64,000 bases of DNA from Duganella sp. CF517 (lineage in GTDB: Bacteria; Pseudomonadota; Gammaproteobacteria; Burkholderiales; Burkholderiaceae_D): contig NZ_FODC01000009.1 of assembly GCF_900110275.1 (NCBI RefSeq), positions 230,981-294,980 of the forward strand. Reading direction: 5' to 3'. Position numbers and translations under genes: made by a program. The notes under the pieces were generated by a model. The model had not been told where the DNA came from and made no database searches. It was given only the letters and a program-made list of their open reading frames with translations. Every line of letters begins with the position of its first letter. Positions within the stretch are counted from its first letter, which is position 1. Of the stretch, positions 53,952-62,067 are shown one piece after another.

Positions 53952-55268
53952 TTACGGCGCGGCCACCGCCGGCTGTTCGGCGTCGCGCAGCGACGACGCC
54001 ACGGCCATGCAGGCGGTCAGCACGATGGCGCCCACGGCCACGCACGCCATGCCGGTGCGGACGCTGAAATGCTCGCCGATATACCCGGCCGTGAGCGCGC
54101 CCAGCGGCGCCACGGCGATGGTCAGGAAGCGCATCGTCGACACCATGCGGCCGAGGTAGGCGTCCGGCGTGACTTTTTGCCGGATGGCCATGTACGGCAT
54201 GACAAACAGCATCACGCCGCAGTCGAGGAACAGCGACAAGGCCGCGAACGCCGTCGCGCTGGCCATCGGCGTGCCGAACAGCCTGGCCGGTATCATCGGC
54301 GTCAACGTGAAGGCGAAGGCGGTCAGGCCGATGCCGATCAGGATGGTGCCGCTGGCGCCGTAGCGCCGGGTCAGCGGCTTGAGCAGCATCGAGCTGGCCA
54401 GCACGCCGAGGCCGCCGACCATCTGCGCCGCGCCCAGCATGCCCGCGCTCATGCCGAGGTCGCGCGTGGCGAACAGCACCGCCAGCGCCGCGTAACCGTA
54501 AAACAGCATGTGCCAGGCGCCCACGCTCCAGGCCAGCGTGCGCAGCAACGGCTGCTGCCAGATAAATTGCAAGCCGTCGCGGATGTCGCGCAGCGGGTGC
54601 TTGTCGGACGGCGCCGGCTTCGGATCGTTGGCCTTCAGGTTGCGCAGCAGCAGGATCGAGGTGACGAAGCCCATGGCGTTGAGCAGCACCGCATAGGGCG
54701 CGGTCAGCCATTGGATCAGCAGCCCCGCCAGCCCCGGCGCCAGCAGCCGCGAGGCCGAGTCGGTGGCGGCGAATTTCGATTGCGCGTCCATCAGGCGCTC
54801 GCGACCGATCAGGTTGGTCAGGAAGACCTGCTCGGCGCCGCCGCCGACGACGTTGCACGCGCCGGTGGTGAAGGCGACCGCATACATCCATTCGACCGAC
54901 AGCACGCCCATCCAGTAAGCGGCGGGGATGCTGAACAGCGCGCTCGCCTGGATGGCTTTGCTGGAGAGCAGGATCGGCAGCTTGCGGTTGCGGTCCAGCA
55001 GCACGCCGGCCGGCAGCGCGAACAGCGCGAACGGCATCGCCGCCGCCGCGCCCAGCATGCCCATTTGCGCCGGCGTGGCCTTGAGCAGCAGCACCGCGCA
55101 CAGCGGCACGGCCAGCCCGCCGATATAGCCGCCGAAGCCGTTGAGGATGGCGCTGAACCAGTAGCGCAGGAAATCGCTGTTGCCCAGCAGCGGGTCAGCG
55201 CCCAGCTTGTCGCGCAGCGGGCGGCGCAGGGAGGTAAAAATGGGAGGCTCGCCGAAGTAAGTTGCCAA
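53952..55268 (-). CDS. MFS transporter, MFS_3/enterobactin-exporter type
   Basis: A 438-residue, 12-helix membrane protein. It opens with a cytosolic N-terminus and NSDFLRYWFSAILNGFGGYIGGLAVPLCAVLLLKATPAQMGMLGAAAAMPF, given here as a run of family features: no extra signal, a short periplasmic loop and LPAGVLLDRNRKLPIL, the MFS loop-2 motif with D-R-x-x-R/K-L. This is the MFS_3/TMEM group that exports siderophores or drugs. The substrate is unknown. The start at 55268 is GTG-free and close to the divergent enoyl-CoA hydratase gene. Confidence 0.87.
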   Translation of the reverse strand: MATYFGEPPIFTSLRRPLRDKLGADPLLGNSDFLRYWFSAILNGFGGYIGGLAVPLCAVLLLKATPAQMGMLGAAAAMPFALFALPAGVLLDRNRKLPILLSSKAIQASALFSIPAAYWMGVLSVEWMYAVAFTTGACNVVGGGAEQVFLTNLIGRERLMDAQSKFAATDSASRLLAPGLAGLLIQWLTAPYAVLLNAMGFVTSILLLRNLKANDPKPAPSDKHPLRDIRDGLQFIWQQPLLRTLAWSVGAWHMLFYGYAALAVLFATRDLGMSAGMLGAAQMVGGLGVLASSMLLKPLTRRYGASGTILIGIGLTAFAFTLTPMIPARLFGTPMASATAFAALSLFLDCGVMLFVMPYMAIRQKVTPDAYLGRMVSTMRFLTIAVAPLGALTAGYIGEHFSVRTGMACVAVGAIVLTACMAVASSLRDAEQPAVAAP

Positions 55269-55339
55269 GCATCAATAATACCAGCGGCGGTGATAGGCGC
55301 TACAATCGACCTGTAAAATTCCACCATGGAGGCAACACC

Positions 55340-56116
55340 ATGCAATATGAAGACCTGATCGTTGAGGTGCACGGCAAAGTCGCGCTGATCCGCCTGAACC
55401 GTCCGAAGGCGCTGAACGCGCTCAATGACCGCATGATGAACGAACTTGGCGAGGCGTTGTTCAAGTTTGACGCCGATCCGGCGATCGGGTGCATCGTCCT
55501 GACCGGCAGCGAGAAAGCCTTCGCGGCCGGCGCCGACATCGCCGCCATGGTCGACTACACGTATGTGGACACCTATCGCGACAACTACATCGGCCGCAAC
55601 TGGGAGCACATCCTGCGCGTGCGCAAACCGGTGGTGGGCGCGGTGGCCGGCTATGCGCTGGGCGGCGGCTGCGAGCTGGCGATGATGTGCGACTTCGTGA
55701 TCGCCGCCGACACCGCCAAATTCGGCCAGCCGGAGATCAAGATCGGCGTCACGCCGGGCGCCGGCGCCTCGCAGCGCCTGCCGCGCGCGATCGGCAAGGC
55801 CAAGGCGATGGACATGCTGCTGACCGCCCGCACCATCGACGCGGTCGAGGCCGAGCGCATGGGCCTGGTGTCGCGCGTCGTCCCGGCCGACAAGCTGATC
55901 GAGGAAGTGCTGGCCGCCGCGACCGTGATCGCCGCCATGCCGACCTCGGTGGCGATGATGGTCAAGGACGCCGTCAACCGCGCCTATGAAGTGCCGCTGA
56001 CCGAAGGCGTGGGCTACGAGCGCCGCCTGTTCCATGCCGCGTTCGGCACGCCTGCGCAAAAAGAAGGCATGAAAGCCTTCCTGGAAAAGCGGCCGCCCAA
56101 TTTCGACGGGCTGTAA
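55340..56116 (+). CDS. Enoyl-CoA hydratase
   Basis: A 258-residue crotonase-fold enzyme that adds water to trans-2-enoyl-CoA in fatty-acid beta-oxidation. The oxyanion-hole segments are GSEKAFAAGADI and ALGGGCELAMMCD, and the catalytic Glu pair lies in the second segment and in GQPEIKIGVTPGAGASQRLPR. Length and motifs match short-chain enoyl-CoA hydratases (FadB1x/PaaF-like). GGAGG precedes ATG 55340. It is divergent from an MFS exporter and 18 bases upstream of the response regulator. Confidence 0.95.
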   Translation: MQYEDLIVEVHGKVALIRLNRPKALNALNDRMMNELGEALFKFDADPAIGCIVLTGSEKAFAAGADIAAMVDYTYVDTYRDNYIGRNWEHILRVRKPVVGAVAGYALGGGCELAMMCDFVIAADTAKFGQPEIKIGVTPGAGASQRLPRAIGKAKAMDMLLTARTIDAVEAERMGLVSRVVPADKLIEEVLAAATVIAAMPTSVAMMVKDAVNRAYEVPLTEGVGYERRLFHAAFGTPAQKEGMKAFLEKRPPNFDGL

Positions 56117-56134
56117 GCCGACGGTCCGACCTCC

Positions 56135-56824
56135 ATGCGTATTCTGATTATTGAAGACAATCCCGACATTCTGGCCAATTTGTATGCCTTTTTGGAGGCG
56201 AAAGGGCATGTGCTCGATTCGGCGGCGAACGGCTACGCCGGGCTGGCCCTGGCGGCGCAGCACGAGTACGACGTGATCGTGCTGGACGTCATGCTGCCCG
56301 GCATGACGGGGTTGGAGTTGTGCCAGAAGCTGCGCGGCGAGCTGCGCGACGCCACGCCTGTGCTGATGCTGACCGCTCGCGACACGCTGGAGGACAAGGT
56401 CGCCGGCTTCGACAGCGGCGCCGACGATTACCTGGTCAAGCCGTTTTCGCTGGTCGAACTGGAGGTGCGCCTGAACGCCCTGCTGCGGCGCGCGCGCGGC
56501 CAGACCACCGGCGCCGCCGTGCTCAGCGTCGGCGACTTGCGCTTCGATACCGAGAATTTCGAGGTCAAGCGCGCCGGCACGCCGCTGGCGCTGACCAGGA
56601 CCGGCTACACCATTTTAAAATGCCTGATGACGCAAGCGCCCAGGCTGGTGCCGCGCGAATTGCTGGAGCAGGAAGTGTGGGGCGAGGACCGTCCGGACAG
56701 CGACGCGCTGCGCACCCACATTCATGCGCTGCGCCAGGCGCTCGACAAACCTTTTGAATTCGCCATGCTGCGCACCGTTCCGGGCATCGGCTATAAACTG
56801 CTAGCCTCCGATGCCACCGTTTAA
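56135..56824 (+). CDS. PmrA/QseB-like response regulator
   Basis: A 229-residue OmpR/PhoB-type regulator. The receiver domain has the acidic pocket (EDN near 7-9), phosphorylation site Asp51 in VIVLDVMLPG and Lys near 100 in DDYLVKPF. The winged-helix domain (about 130-225) includes LTRTGYTILKCLMTQAPRLVPRELL and RTHIHALRQALDKPF. Its stop overlaps the histidine kinase start by 14 bases. The next gene downstream of the kinase is an EptA-type transferase, so a PmrA-like role in lipid A modification is inferred. Four 11-bp-spaced half-sites before eptA are its likely target. Confidence 0.92.
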   Translation: MRILIIEDNPDILANLYAFLEAKGHVLDSAANGYAGLALAAQHEYDVIVLDVMLPGMTGLELCQKLRGELRDATPVLMLTARDTLEDKVAGFDSGADDYLVKPFSLVELEVRLNALLRRARGQTTGAAVLSVGDLRFDTENFEVKRAGTPLALTRTGYTILKCLMTQAPRLVPRELLEQEVWGEDRPDSDALRTHIHALRQALDKPFEFAMLRTVPGIGYKLLASDATV

Positions 56825-58037
56825 ATCCTTGCGCCGGCGTATCGTCGTCGCCTATCTGACGTTCGCCGCCGCCGGCATCCTGTTTTTCGCCGTCATCGCC
56901 GCCGTCGCCGTCGAAGGCATCGAGGTCAAACTGGTCGACGAGCGCTTGCAGGAAGTGGCCGCCTGGGCGTCGCCGCGCCACGCCGGCGGCCTGCCGGTGG
57001 AAATGCCGGCCGGCCTGAGCTTCCATCACGACGCCGAAATTCCGCTGTCGTTGCGGGACTTGCCAGACGGTGCGACCGAGATCACCGTCGATGGCGTCGA
57101 TTTGCATGTCTGGTCCGGGCGCGACGCCAACGGACGGTACGCGGTGGTCGACCACGCCAGCGCCTACGAAAAAATCGAGGTGGTGGTGTACGGCATGTTC
57201 GCCATCGGCTTTATCGGATTTTTGATTTGCTCGATGATGTTCGGCGCGTACATCGGCAATAGTCTGGTGGCGCCGATCATGGGGCTGGCCTCGGCGGTGC
57301 AGGCGCGCCGTACGGACTTGCCGCTGCAGGACAGTCCCGACGAACTGGGGATTCTGGCGCGCGCTTTTTCGGCCCGTACCAAGGAGTTGACCGAAGTTCT
57401 GGACCGCGAGCGCTTCTTCACGGGCGACGTCAGCCATGAGCTGCGCACCCCTTTGACGGTGATCACCGGCGCGGCGGAAATCCTGATGACGCAGGCGCAT
57501 GCCAATCCGGCCATCCACGCCGCGTCCGAGCGCATCTACCGCGCCGCGCGCGACGCCTCCGATTCGGTGACGGTGCTGCTGCGGCTGGCGCGCTCGCCGG
57601 ACATGCTGGAGATGACGTCGGTCTCGGCGGCCGGGCTGGCCGGCGAGGAGGCGGCGCGCTGCCAGAGCTTGACGGTGGCCAAACCGCTGGAGGTAAGGTA
57701 TGCCGGCGGCGAGGATTTCATGATCCAGGCGCCGCGCGAACTGTTGATCGCCGCCATCGGCAACCTCGTGCGCAATGCCTGTCTTTATACGCTGCAGGGC
57801 GAGGTCGTGGTGCGGCTGGCCGGGCGTTCGCTGATCGTCGAGGATACCGGCCCCGGCCTGCCCGCCGCGGCCCGCGCGCGGCTGCTGAACGAGGCCATCC
57901 CGGTCAGCGCGAGCGGCTCGTCGGGCACCGGCCTGGGCCTGGGGCTGGTGCAGCGCATTTGCGCCTATCTGGGCGCGGACCTGGCCTATAGCGAGCGCGT
58001 CGGCGGCGGCAGCGTGTTTGAGATTCGATTTCCTTGA
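56811..58037 (+). CDS. PmrB/QseC-like sensor histidine kinase
   Basis: A 408-residue membrane kinase. Helix 1 is near residues 14-36, a periplasmic sensor region of about 90 residues follows, and helix 2 is near 125-147. A HAMP-like linker leads to the H box with phospho-acceptor His209 (FFTGDVSHELRTPLTVI). The N box is AIGNLVRNACLYT and the G boxes are VEDTGPGLP and GTGLGLGLVQRI. It should phosphorylate the overlapping response regulator. The periplasmic loop is short and has acidic residues (HDAEIPLSLRDLPDGATEI), which would suit cation or peptide sensing, an inference only. Confidence 0.92.
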   Translation: MPPFKSLRRRIVVAYLTFAAAGILFFAVIAAVAVEGIEVKLVDERLQEVAAWASPRHAGGLPVEMPAGLSFHHDAEIPLSLRDLPDGATEITVDGVDLHVWSGRDANGRYAVVDHASAYEKIEVVVYGMFAIGFIGFLICSMMFGAYIGNSLVAPIMGLASAVQARRTDLPLQDSPDELGILARAFSARTKELTEVLDRERFFTGDVSHELRTPLTVITGAAEILMTQAHANPAIHAASERIYRAARDASDSVTVLLRLARSPDMLEMTSVSAAGLAGEEAARCQSLTVAKPLEVRYAGGEDFMIQAPRELLIAAIGNLVRNACLYTLQGEVVVRLAGRSLIVEDTGPGLPAAARARLLNEAIPVSASGSSGTGLGLGLVQRICAYLGADLAYSERVGGGSVFEIRFP

Positions 58038-58041
58038 GGAA

Positions 58042-58081
58042 TTTAACGTAAACTTAACGCATCTTTGACGCGGAGTTGACC
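58042..58081 (+). promoter_or_regulatory. Four tandem response-regulator half-sites before eptA
   Basis: TTTAACG (58042), CTTAACG (58053), TTTGACG (58064) and GTTGACC (58075) begin at exact 11-bp intervals. The first two have the YTTAAN-N5-YTTAAN plan of PmrA/OmpR-family direct repeats. They lie between the kinase stop and the transferase start. Confidence 0.65.
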
Positions 58082-58122
58082 GACGGGTAAGTAAGGTGGA
58101 GGCTGGAATTCAGGAGCCTCAG

Positions 58123-59835
58123 TTGAACATACATCCGAACTTAACGCTTAGTCATCATCGCGCGCGCTTGCTGCCGCTTCTGCGCGTCACGCCATTCACA
58201 AGGGTGCCGCGCGTTCATGTCCAGCACCTGACCCTGGCGGTCGCCGCTTTCTTTGTACTGGTGTACAACTTTAGCTTCTGGCAAACGTTCTTCGTGGCGA
58301 CCGGCGGCTTCCAACCGGCCAACGTGCCGCTGTATGTCGCGTCGTTTACGCTGCTGGCGCTGGCGTTCAACGCCTTCCTGACCTTGTTCAGTTTTCGTTA
58401 CGTGATCAAGCCGGTGCTGATCCTGCTGTTCTTCGTTACCGCCTTCAGCAGCTATTTCATGAACCGCTACGGCATCGCCATCGATGCTTCGATGCTGCAG
58501 AACGTCATGGAAACCGATGTGCACGAGGCCACCGAGTTGTTCAGCTGGAGCCTGGTGCTGACGATTTCCCTGCTGGGAGTGGTGCCGTCGGTGCTGGTGT
58601 ACCATCTCAAGCTGGAATTTCCGCCGCTGCGCCGCGCGCTGTTGCTCAATCCCGCCGTGATCGTCGTCTCCCTGCTGGTTGCCGGCGTCCTGATGATGGG
58701 CTTCTTCAAGACCTTGGCGCCGGCCGTGCGCGAATACCGCCAGATGCGCTTCCTGCTGACGCCGACCAACGTCATCCAGGCCGGTAACTCTTTTCTCAAG
58801 CACAAAATGGCGCGCGCGACGGTGATCGCGCCGCTGGGCAGCGACGCCATGAAGGGCACCTTGTGGGCGCAGCAAAAGCGCCGCACGGTGACCATCATGG
58901 TGGTCGGCGAAACCGCGCGCGCGATGAATTTCTCGCTCAACGGCTATAAACGCGACACCAATCCGCTGCTGTCGCGCCAGGCCGGCCTGCTCAACTTCAG
59001 CAATGTGCAATCGTGCGGCACGGCCACGGCGATTTCCGTTCCCTGCCTGTTTTCCGGCTTCGCCCGCGTCGATTATTCGGAGACCAAGGCGAAGGCGCAG
59101 GAGGGCTTGCTCGACGTGCTCAGCCACGCAGGCTTGCAGGTGCTGTGGCGCGACAACAATTCGGGCTGCAAAGGCGTGTGCGACCGCGTGACGTATGAGG
59201 ACATGTCGCAGCCGAAGGCCGGAGATCCGTTCTGTAACACGGAGGAGTGCTTCGACGAGCGCATGCTGCAAGGCCTGCCGGAAATCATCCGCGACGCCAA
59301 GCAGGATCTGGTCATCGTGCTGCACCAGAAGGGCAGCCACGGACCGGCGTACTGGAAGCGCTATCCGGCCGCGTTCCAGCGGTTCGGCCCGGTGTGCAGT
59401 AGCAACGAACTGGAAAAGTGTTCGCGCGAATCCATCGTGGCCGCCTACGACAACACCATCGCCTATACCGACTATTTCCTGAGCAAGACCATCGACCTGT
59501 TGCGCGCGGCCGGCGCCGCCGACAATGTCGACACCGCCTTCATGTACTTCTCGGACCACGGCGAATCGCTGGGCGAAAAGAATATGTATCTGCACGGCGC
59601 GCCGTACTTCATCTCGCCCGACGAACAGCGCCACGTGCCTTTCATGCTGTGGCTGGACCAGGGCTACCGCGACCGTTTCAACCTGGACCAGCGCTGCCTG
59701 GAGGCGCGGCGCGGGCAGGAGTTCTCCCACGATAACGTGTTCCATTCGTTCCTCGGCATGCTGAACATCAGCACGGCCGTCTACAATCCCCGACTCGATA
59801 TTTTCCATGCTTGTACGCTCGCGAACCAGTCTTAA
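58123..59835 (+). CDS. eptA: Phosphoethanolamine transferase (EptA family)
   Basis: A 570-residue inner-membrane enzyme with about five N-terminal helices and a periplasmic sulfatase-like domain. Catalytic features are the zinc Glu in VVGETARAMNFSLNGY, the nucleophile Thr in SCGTATAISVPC, LHQKGSHGP, and SDHGESLGEKNMYLHG, all as in EptA/MCR. It transfers phosphoethanolamine to lipid A phosphates, lowering the negative charge and giving polymyxin tolerance. I prefer TTG 58123, which has CAGGAG six bases upstream; a GTG at 58096 would add nine residues. The two-component system upstream and PAP2 gene downstream form one module. Confidence 0.92.
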   Translation: MNIHPNLTLSHHRARLLPLLRVTPFTRVPRVHVQHLTLAVAAFFVLVYNFSFWQTFFVATGGFQPANVPLYVASFTLLALAFNAFLTLFSFRYVIKPVLILLFFVTAFSSYFMNRYGIAIDASMLQNVMETDVHEATELFSWSLVLTISLLGVVPSVLVYHLKLEFPPLRRALLLNPAVIVVSLLVAGVLMMGFFKTLAPAVREYRQMRFLLTPTNVIQAGNSFLKHKMARATVIAPLGSDAMKGTLWAQQKRRTVTIMVVGETARAMNFSLNGYKRDTNPLLSRQAGLLNFSNVQSCGTATAISVPCLFSGFARVDYSETKAKAQEGLLDVLSHAGLQVLWRDNNSGCKGVCDRVTYEDMSQPKAGDPFCNTEECFDERMLQGLPEIIRDAKQDLVIVLHQKGSHGPAYWKRYPAAFQRFGPVCSSNELEKCSRESIVAAYDNTIAYTDYFLSKTIDLLRAAGAADNVDTAFMYFSDHGESLGEKNMYLHGAPYFISPDEQRHVPFMLWLDQGYRDRFNLDQRCLEARRGQEFSHDNVFHSFLGMLNISTAVYNPRLDIFHACTLANQS

Positions 59836-60535
59836 ACAAGGAGGCGCGCTGCGCGCCGTCGACGCCGCGTTGATCCTGTCCGGCATGCTGATCCTCTGGA
59901 TCGGTAACTACACCGATATCGATCTGGCGCTGGCCGACGCCATGTTCGACCGCGCCAGCGGCACGTTTCCCTGGCACCATGCGTGGCTGGCCGAACGGTT
60001 CAACCACGACATCCTGAAGACCATCCTGCAGGTCATGGGGGTGACGGTCGTCGCGCTGGCCGCGTGGGATTGGGCCAGGCCGCGGACGTACTGGGACGCG
60101 CCGCGCCGCACCGGCCTGCGCGTGCTGGCGCTGTCGGCCATCCTGGTGCCGACCTGCATCAGCGTGTTGAAGCACTTCAGCGATTCGCATTGCCCGTGGG
60201 ATTTGCAGCGCTACGGCGGCCGCGAGCCCTATGTGCGGCTGCTGGAGATGCTGCCGGCCGGCGTGTCGCCGGGGCAGTGCCTCCCTGGCGGCCATGCGTC
60301 CAGCGCGCTCTGGCTGGTGGCTGTGGCCGTATTTTGGTTGCCGCATCGTCCCCGCATGGCCGCCGCCGTGGGCGGCGTGATGCTGGCCTTCGGCCTGGCG
60401 GTCGGCTGGATGCAGCAGTTGCGCGGCGCGCATTTCCTGACGCACACGCTTTGGTCGATGTGGGTCGCCGTATTCGTCGTCGACGTTCTCTATCGCACGC
60501 TCAGGCCGGCCGAACGGCGTGCGGAATTGGCCTGA
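59807..60535 (+). CDS. PAP2 family membrane phosphatase
   Basis: A 242-residue protein with about six helices that overlaps the eptA stop by 29 bases, so translation is coupled. The active-site motifs are a Lys region (LKHFSDSHCPWDLQRYGG), PGGHASS (middle motif with His) and RGAHFLTHTLWS (third motif with the catalytic His). In betaproteobacteria this group often accompanies eptA and may act on undecaprenyl diphosphate or lipid A phosphates, like LpxT/PgpB. It probably works with EptA in outer-membrane remodelling, inferred from the operon. Confidence 0.9.
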   Translation: MLVRSRTSLKQGGALRAVDAALILSGMLILWIGNYTDIDLALADAMFDRASGTFPWHHAWLAERFNHDILKTILQVMGVTVVALAAWDWARPRTYWDAPRRTGLRVLALSAILVPTCISVLKHFSDSHCPWDLQRYGGREPYVRLLEMLPAGVSPGQCLPGGHASSALWLVAVAVFWLPHRPRMAAAVGGVMLAFGLAVGWMQQLRGAHFLTHTLWSMWVAVFVVDVLYRTLRPAERRAELA

Positions 60536-60594
60536 TTCGGGAAATTGGGTCACAATCCTGTCGAGTTGTCGCTTTGACCAAACACAGGAGCACT

Positions 60595-62067
60595 ATGAAC
60601 GAGCACATAGCCAGGGACGTCGTCCTGGTGCGGGCCATCGAATTGGCCGACCAGAAGAAAGAAGTGCTCAGCGAGGACGACCGCATGTACGCCAGCCGCA
60701 GCGCGCGCGAGCTGGCGCAATGGCAAGCCTCGGACAAACATGCGGACGTCACGCCCGACGATTTCCTGCAGCAGCGCTCGGAACAGATACTGAAACGCCT
60801 GACCGAGCGGACGCCGGCGTTTGCCGGCTTCGCCAAGCGCTCGACCGGTCTGCGGGCGCTGGCCTGGCTGTTGCCGCTGCTGGCGCTGGCGCTGGGCGCC
60901 GCGCTGGACCGCATTACCGATCCGCACCGCGTCGATCTGCTGTCGGCGCCGCTGCTGCTGATCATTGCCTGGAATCTTCTGGTTTATCTGGGCTTGTTAA
61001 TCAGCCTGTTCATCCCCGCGCGCGCCGACGGCGGGCCGAAGTCGGGCCTGATCCGCCGCCTGAGCGTCGGCAAGCTGGCCGTGCCGCGCAAGGTGCCGCC
61101 GGTGCTGGCCACCGGATTGCTGGGCTTTATGGGCGAATGGTCGCAACTGAGCGCCAAATTGACGACGGCCCGGCTCGGCCGCACCATCCACCTGAGCGCG
61201 GCCATGTTCGCGCTCGGCGCCGTGCTCTCCTTATATGGCCGTGGCCTGCTGTCCCAGTACGCGGCCGGCTGGGAAAGCACCTTCCTCGACGCCACGCAGG
61301 TGCACAGCCTGCTGTCCATATTGTTCGCGCCGGCCATCGCCGTGTTCCAGTTGCAGGGCTTCAGCTTGGCCGAGATCGAGGCGCTGCGTTTCCCGCAGAC
61401 CACGGCGCCGGAGGGTGGCGCGCGCTGGGTCCATCTGTACGCGGCGACGATCTTCCTGCTGGTCGTGCTGCCGCGTCTGGTGCTGGCGCTGGTCGCGAAT
61501 TGGCGCGCGGCGCGCCTGAGCCGGCGTTTCCCGCTCGACCTGGATCAGCCATATTTCCGCAAGCTCAATGAGACGATCGGCGCCGGCACCGGCGGCATGC
61601 TGCGCGTGTTGCCGTTCAGCTTTACGGTCGACGAAACCCGCCATCGCGGCTTGGGGCAGATCGCCATCATGCTGTTCGGCGAGCAGGGCCGCATGATGTT
61701 GCGGCCGTCGACCTCGTACGGCGAGGAGCCCCGGGAGGCGCTGCGCGACGTCGACCTCAACGATCCGAACGTGACCATGACGGCGGTGCTGTTCAACTTG
61801 ACAGCGACGCCTGAAAAGGAAAATCATGGCGCCTTCCTCGATTATTTGGTGAAGGCGTCGCCGCGCGGCATCGCGGTTCTGCTCGACGAATCCTCCTTTG
61901 TGGAACGCATGGGCCAGGCCGACCAGCGCGGGCTCGCCGAGAGAACCGCCCTGTGGCAAGAATTCTGCCGCTTCCACCAGACCACGGCGACCGTCGTGAA
62001 TCTGCTGGACCCGTCCATCCACCCGCTCGACGCCGGCGTCGGGCTGAAACTGTCGGCTGCAGCATGA
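60595..62067 (+). CDS. DUF2868 membrane protein
   Basis: A 490-residue protein. The first 85 residues are soluble and charged (NEHIARDVVLVRAIELAD). About five hydrophobic segments follow between residues 85 and 330, and the C-terminal 150 residues form a soluble domain (VAVLLDESSFVERM near the end). It matches DUF2868, which I recall as always paired with a DUF3482 GTPase. Its stop overlaps the DUF3482 start by four bases (ATGA), so the two are translationally coupled. The function is unknown; a membrane partner for the GTPase is likely. CAGGAG precedes ATG 60595. Confidence 0.85.
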   Translation: MNEHIARDVVLVRAIELADQKKEVLSEDDRMYASRSARELAQWQASDKHADVTPDDFLQQRSEQILKRLTERTPAFAGFAKRSTGLRALAWLLPLLALALGAALDRITDPHRVDLLSAPLLLIIAWNLLVYLGLLISLFIPARADGGPKSGLIRRLSVGKLAVPRKVPPVLATGLLGFMGEWSQLSAKLTTARLGRTIHLSAAMFALGAVLSLYGRGLLSQYAAGWESTFLDATQVHSLLSILFAPAIAVFQLQGFSLAEIEALRFPQTTAPEGGARWVHLYAATIFLLVVLPRLVLALVANWRAARLSRRFPLDLDQPYFRKLNETIGAGTGGMLRVLPFSFTVDETRHRGLGQIAIMLFGEQGRMMLRPSTSYGEEPREALRDVDLNDPNVTMTAVLFNLTATPEKENHGAFLDYLVKASPRGIAVLLDESSFVERMGQADQRGLAERTALWQEFCRFHQTTATVVNLLDPSIHPLDAGVGLKLSAAA

